From an uncultured Collinsella sp. (GTDB lineage: Bacteria; Actinomycetota; Coriobacteriia; Coriobacteriales; Coriobacteriaceae): 15,754 nucleotides of DNA. Position 1 is the stretch's first letter. Every line of letters starts with the position of its first letter. The translations under genes were made by a program, and so were the position numbers. The DNA lies in the NCBI GenBank assembly GCA_958350755.1, contig CATWID010000042.1, positions 1 through 15,754 on the forward strand, in the 5' to 3' direction. Shown one piece after another: positions 14,629 through 15,754 of this stretch. The notes under the pieces were generated by a model. It made no database searches. It was not told the DNA's origin and saw only the letters and a list, made by a program, of their open reading frames with translations.

Positions 14629-15754
14629 ATGAGAATCGATAAGCTAGCAATGACGTCGCGCGAGGCGCTGCAGACCGCCATGAGCACGGCTGCCGATGCG
14701 CAGGCCGGCGCGGTGGAGCCGATTCACCTGCTGTCCGCCCTGCTCGGTGCCGGCGAGCGCAATATCTCCGTGATCATCGAGCGCATCGGTGCCGACCCGG
14801 CCCAGCTCGCACGCTCCACGCAGGATGCCATCGACCATGCGCCCAAGGTTTCGGGCGAGGGCCAGCAGATGGGTCTTTCCAACGAGCTCGTCCGCGTCAT
14901 CGAAAAGGCCGAGAAGAAGGCCACCAAGATGGGCGACAGCTTTGTGGTGACCGAGCATCTGCTGATGGCGCTTGCCGAGGACAAGGGCGAGGCCGGCCGC
15001 GTGCTGCGTGACGCCGGCGTGACCAAGGAGCGCATCGAGCAAGTCTACGAGGAGCTGCGCGGCGATGACCGCGTGACGTCTGCCGAGGACAAGACCCAGT
15101 TTGAGGCGCTGGAGCAGTACGGCCGCAATATCTGCGACCTTGCCCGCGCCGGCAAACTCGACCCGGTCATCGGCCGTACCGACGAGATCCGTCGTACCAT
15201 CCAGGTCCTGTCCCGTCGCACCAAGAACAACCCGGTGCTCATCGGCGAGCCGGGCGTCGGCAAGACGGCCATCGTCGAGGGCATCGCCCAGCGTATCGTG
15301 GCCGGCGACGTGCCGAGCACGCTGCGCGACCGCGACCTTATCGAGCTCGACATGAGCGCGCTGGTCGCCGGCGCCAAGTACCGCGGTGAGTTCGAGGACC
15401 GCTTGAAGGCCGTGCTCAAGGAGGTACAGAAGTCCGAGGGCAAGGTCATCCTGTTCATCGATGAGCTCCACACCATCGTGGGCGCGGGTGCCACCGAGGG
15501 CTCCATGGACGCCGGCAACATCCTCAAGCCGGCGCTTGCTCGCGGCGATCTGCACGCGATCGGCGCGACCACGCTCGACGAATACCGCAAGTACATCGAG
15601 AAGGACGCGGCGCTTGCCCGTCGTTTCCAGACCGTGATGGTCAGCGAGCCTACCGTCGAGGACACCATCTCGATCCTGCGTGGCCTCAAGGAGAAGTACG
15701 AGATCTTCCACGGCGTGCACATCACCGATAGCGCGCTCGTGGCTGCCGCCGACC
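14629..15754 (+). CDS. clpB: ATP-dependent disaggregase ClpB (N-terminal 375 residues, runs off the window)
   Basis: ClpB is a hexameric AAA+ ring that pulls proteins out of aggregates together with DnaK. The visible part has the N-terminal Clp domain at about 1-145 (EPIHLLSALLGAGERN and TEHLLMALAEDKGEAGRVL). The first AAA+ module begins near 160, with QYGRNICDLARAGKLDPVIG, Walker A GEPGVGKT at 206-213, Walker B VILFIDE with Asp278-Glu279, and the pore-loop region AGAKYRGEFEDR after it in the fold. GATTLDEYRKYIEKDAALARRFQ, shared by ClpB/ClpC, follows. The MRIDKLAMTSREAL start and absence of a ClpC-like N-terminus favour ClpB; the middle domain that would prove it is beyond the edge. AGAGAGGTG sets the ATG. 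The frame is open to base 15754. Confidence 0.94.
   Translation, partial: MRIDKLAMTSREALQTAMSTAADAQAGAVEPIHLLSALLGAGERNISVIIERIGADPAQLARSTQDAIDHAPKVSGEGQQMGLSNELVRVIEKAEKKATKMGDSFVVTEHLLMALAEDKGEAGRVLRDAGVTKERIEQVYEELRGDDRVTSAEDKTQFEALEQYGRNICDLARAGKLDPVIGRTDEIRRTIQVLSRRTKNNPVLIGEPGVGKTAIVEGIAQRIVAGDVPSTLRDRDLIELDMSALVAGAKYRGEFEDRLKAVLKEVQKSEGKVILFIDELHTIVGAGATEGSMDAGNILKPALARGDLHAIGATTLDEYRKYIEKDAALARRFQTVMVSEPTVEDTISILRGLKEKYEIFHGVHITDSALVAAAD

Noticed and set aside
14644..15720. 358-codon antisense frame over clpB
   Set aside because: Shadow frame; clpB motifs are continuous on the plus strand.

Overview
The window looks like chromosome from a high-GC anaerobic actinobacterium of the Coriobacteriia, most like Collinsella. 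This is inferred from the high-GC codon use, the HspR (MerR-type) rather than HrcA/CIRCE style of heat-shock control, the 2[4Fe-4S] ferredoxin, and intergenic gaps packed with palindromic repeats. The genus was recognised from memory and was not tested by a search.

Left part (1-4470): the terminator of an unseen upstream gene and a large imperfect inverted repeat lead into a de novo NAD operon, nadA-nadB-nadC-niaR. NadB oxidises aspartate to iminoaspartate, NadA condenses it with dihydroxyacetone phosphate to quinolinate, and NadC makes nicotinate mononucleotide. NiaR is the expected niacin-sensing repressor. A perfect 19-bp inverted repeat overlaps the -35 box of the only good promoter, which suggests a self-regulated operon. 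A bidirectional terminator separates it from a convergent ferredoxin gene.

Middle (4510-9652): a small 2[4Fe-4S] ferredoxin on the minus strand, a gene-free stretch with three hairpin units at an exact 62-bp period, then the heat-shock cluster dnaK-grpE-dnaJ-hspR. DnaJ is a zinc-finger-less (type II) J protein. A strong stem-loop lies between grpE and dnaJ.

Right part (9653-15754): a repeat-rich gap, a 766-residue aconitase-superfamily hydratase, then a divergent pair of unrecognised genes for single-pass membrane proteins with cysteine-containing outer domains. Both are followed by copies of the same 35-nt palindrome. A second three-unit hairpin array (56-nt units, 80-81 bp period) precedes clpB, which runs off the window.

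The dnaK and clpB promoter regions share an almost identical 27-bp element: 11 identical bases, 5 variable, 11 identical, with AAATCT/AGATTT ends, just before a -10-like hexamer. It does not match the classical HAIR sequence well. It is the best candidate here for a lineage-specific HspR operator joining clpB to the dnaK cluster. The most unusual features are this element, the two differently built hairpin arrays upstream of the two heat-shock promoters, and the palindrome-bracketed membrane-protein pair.
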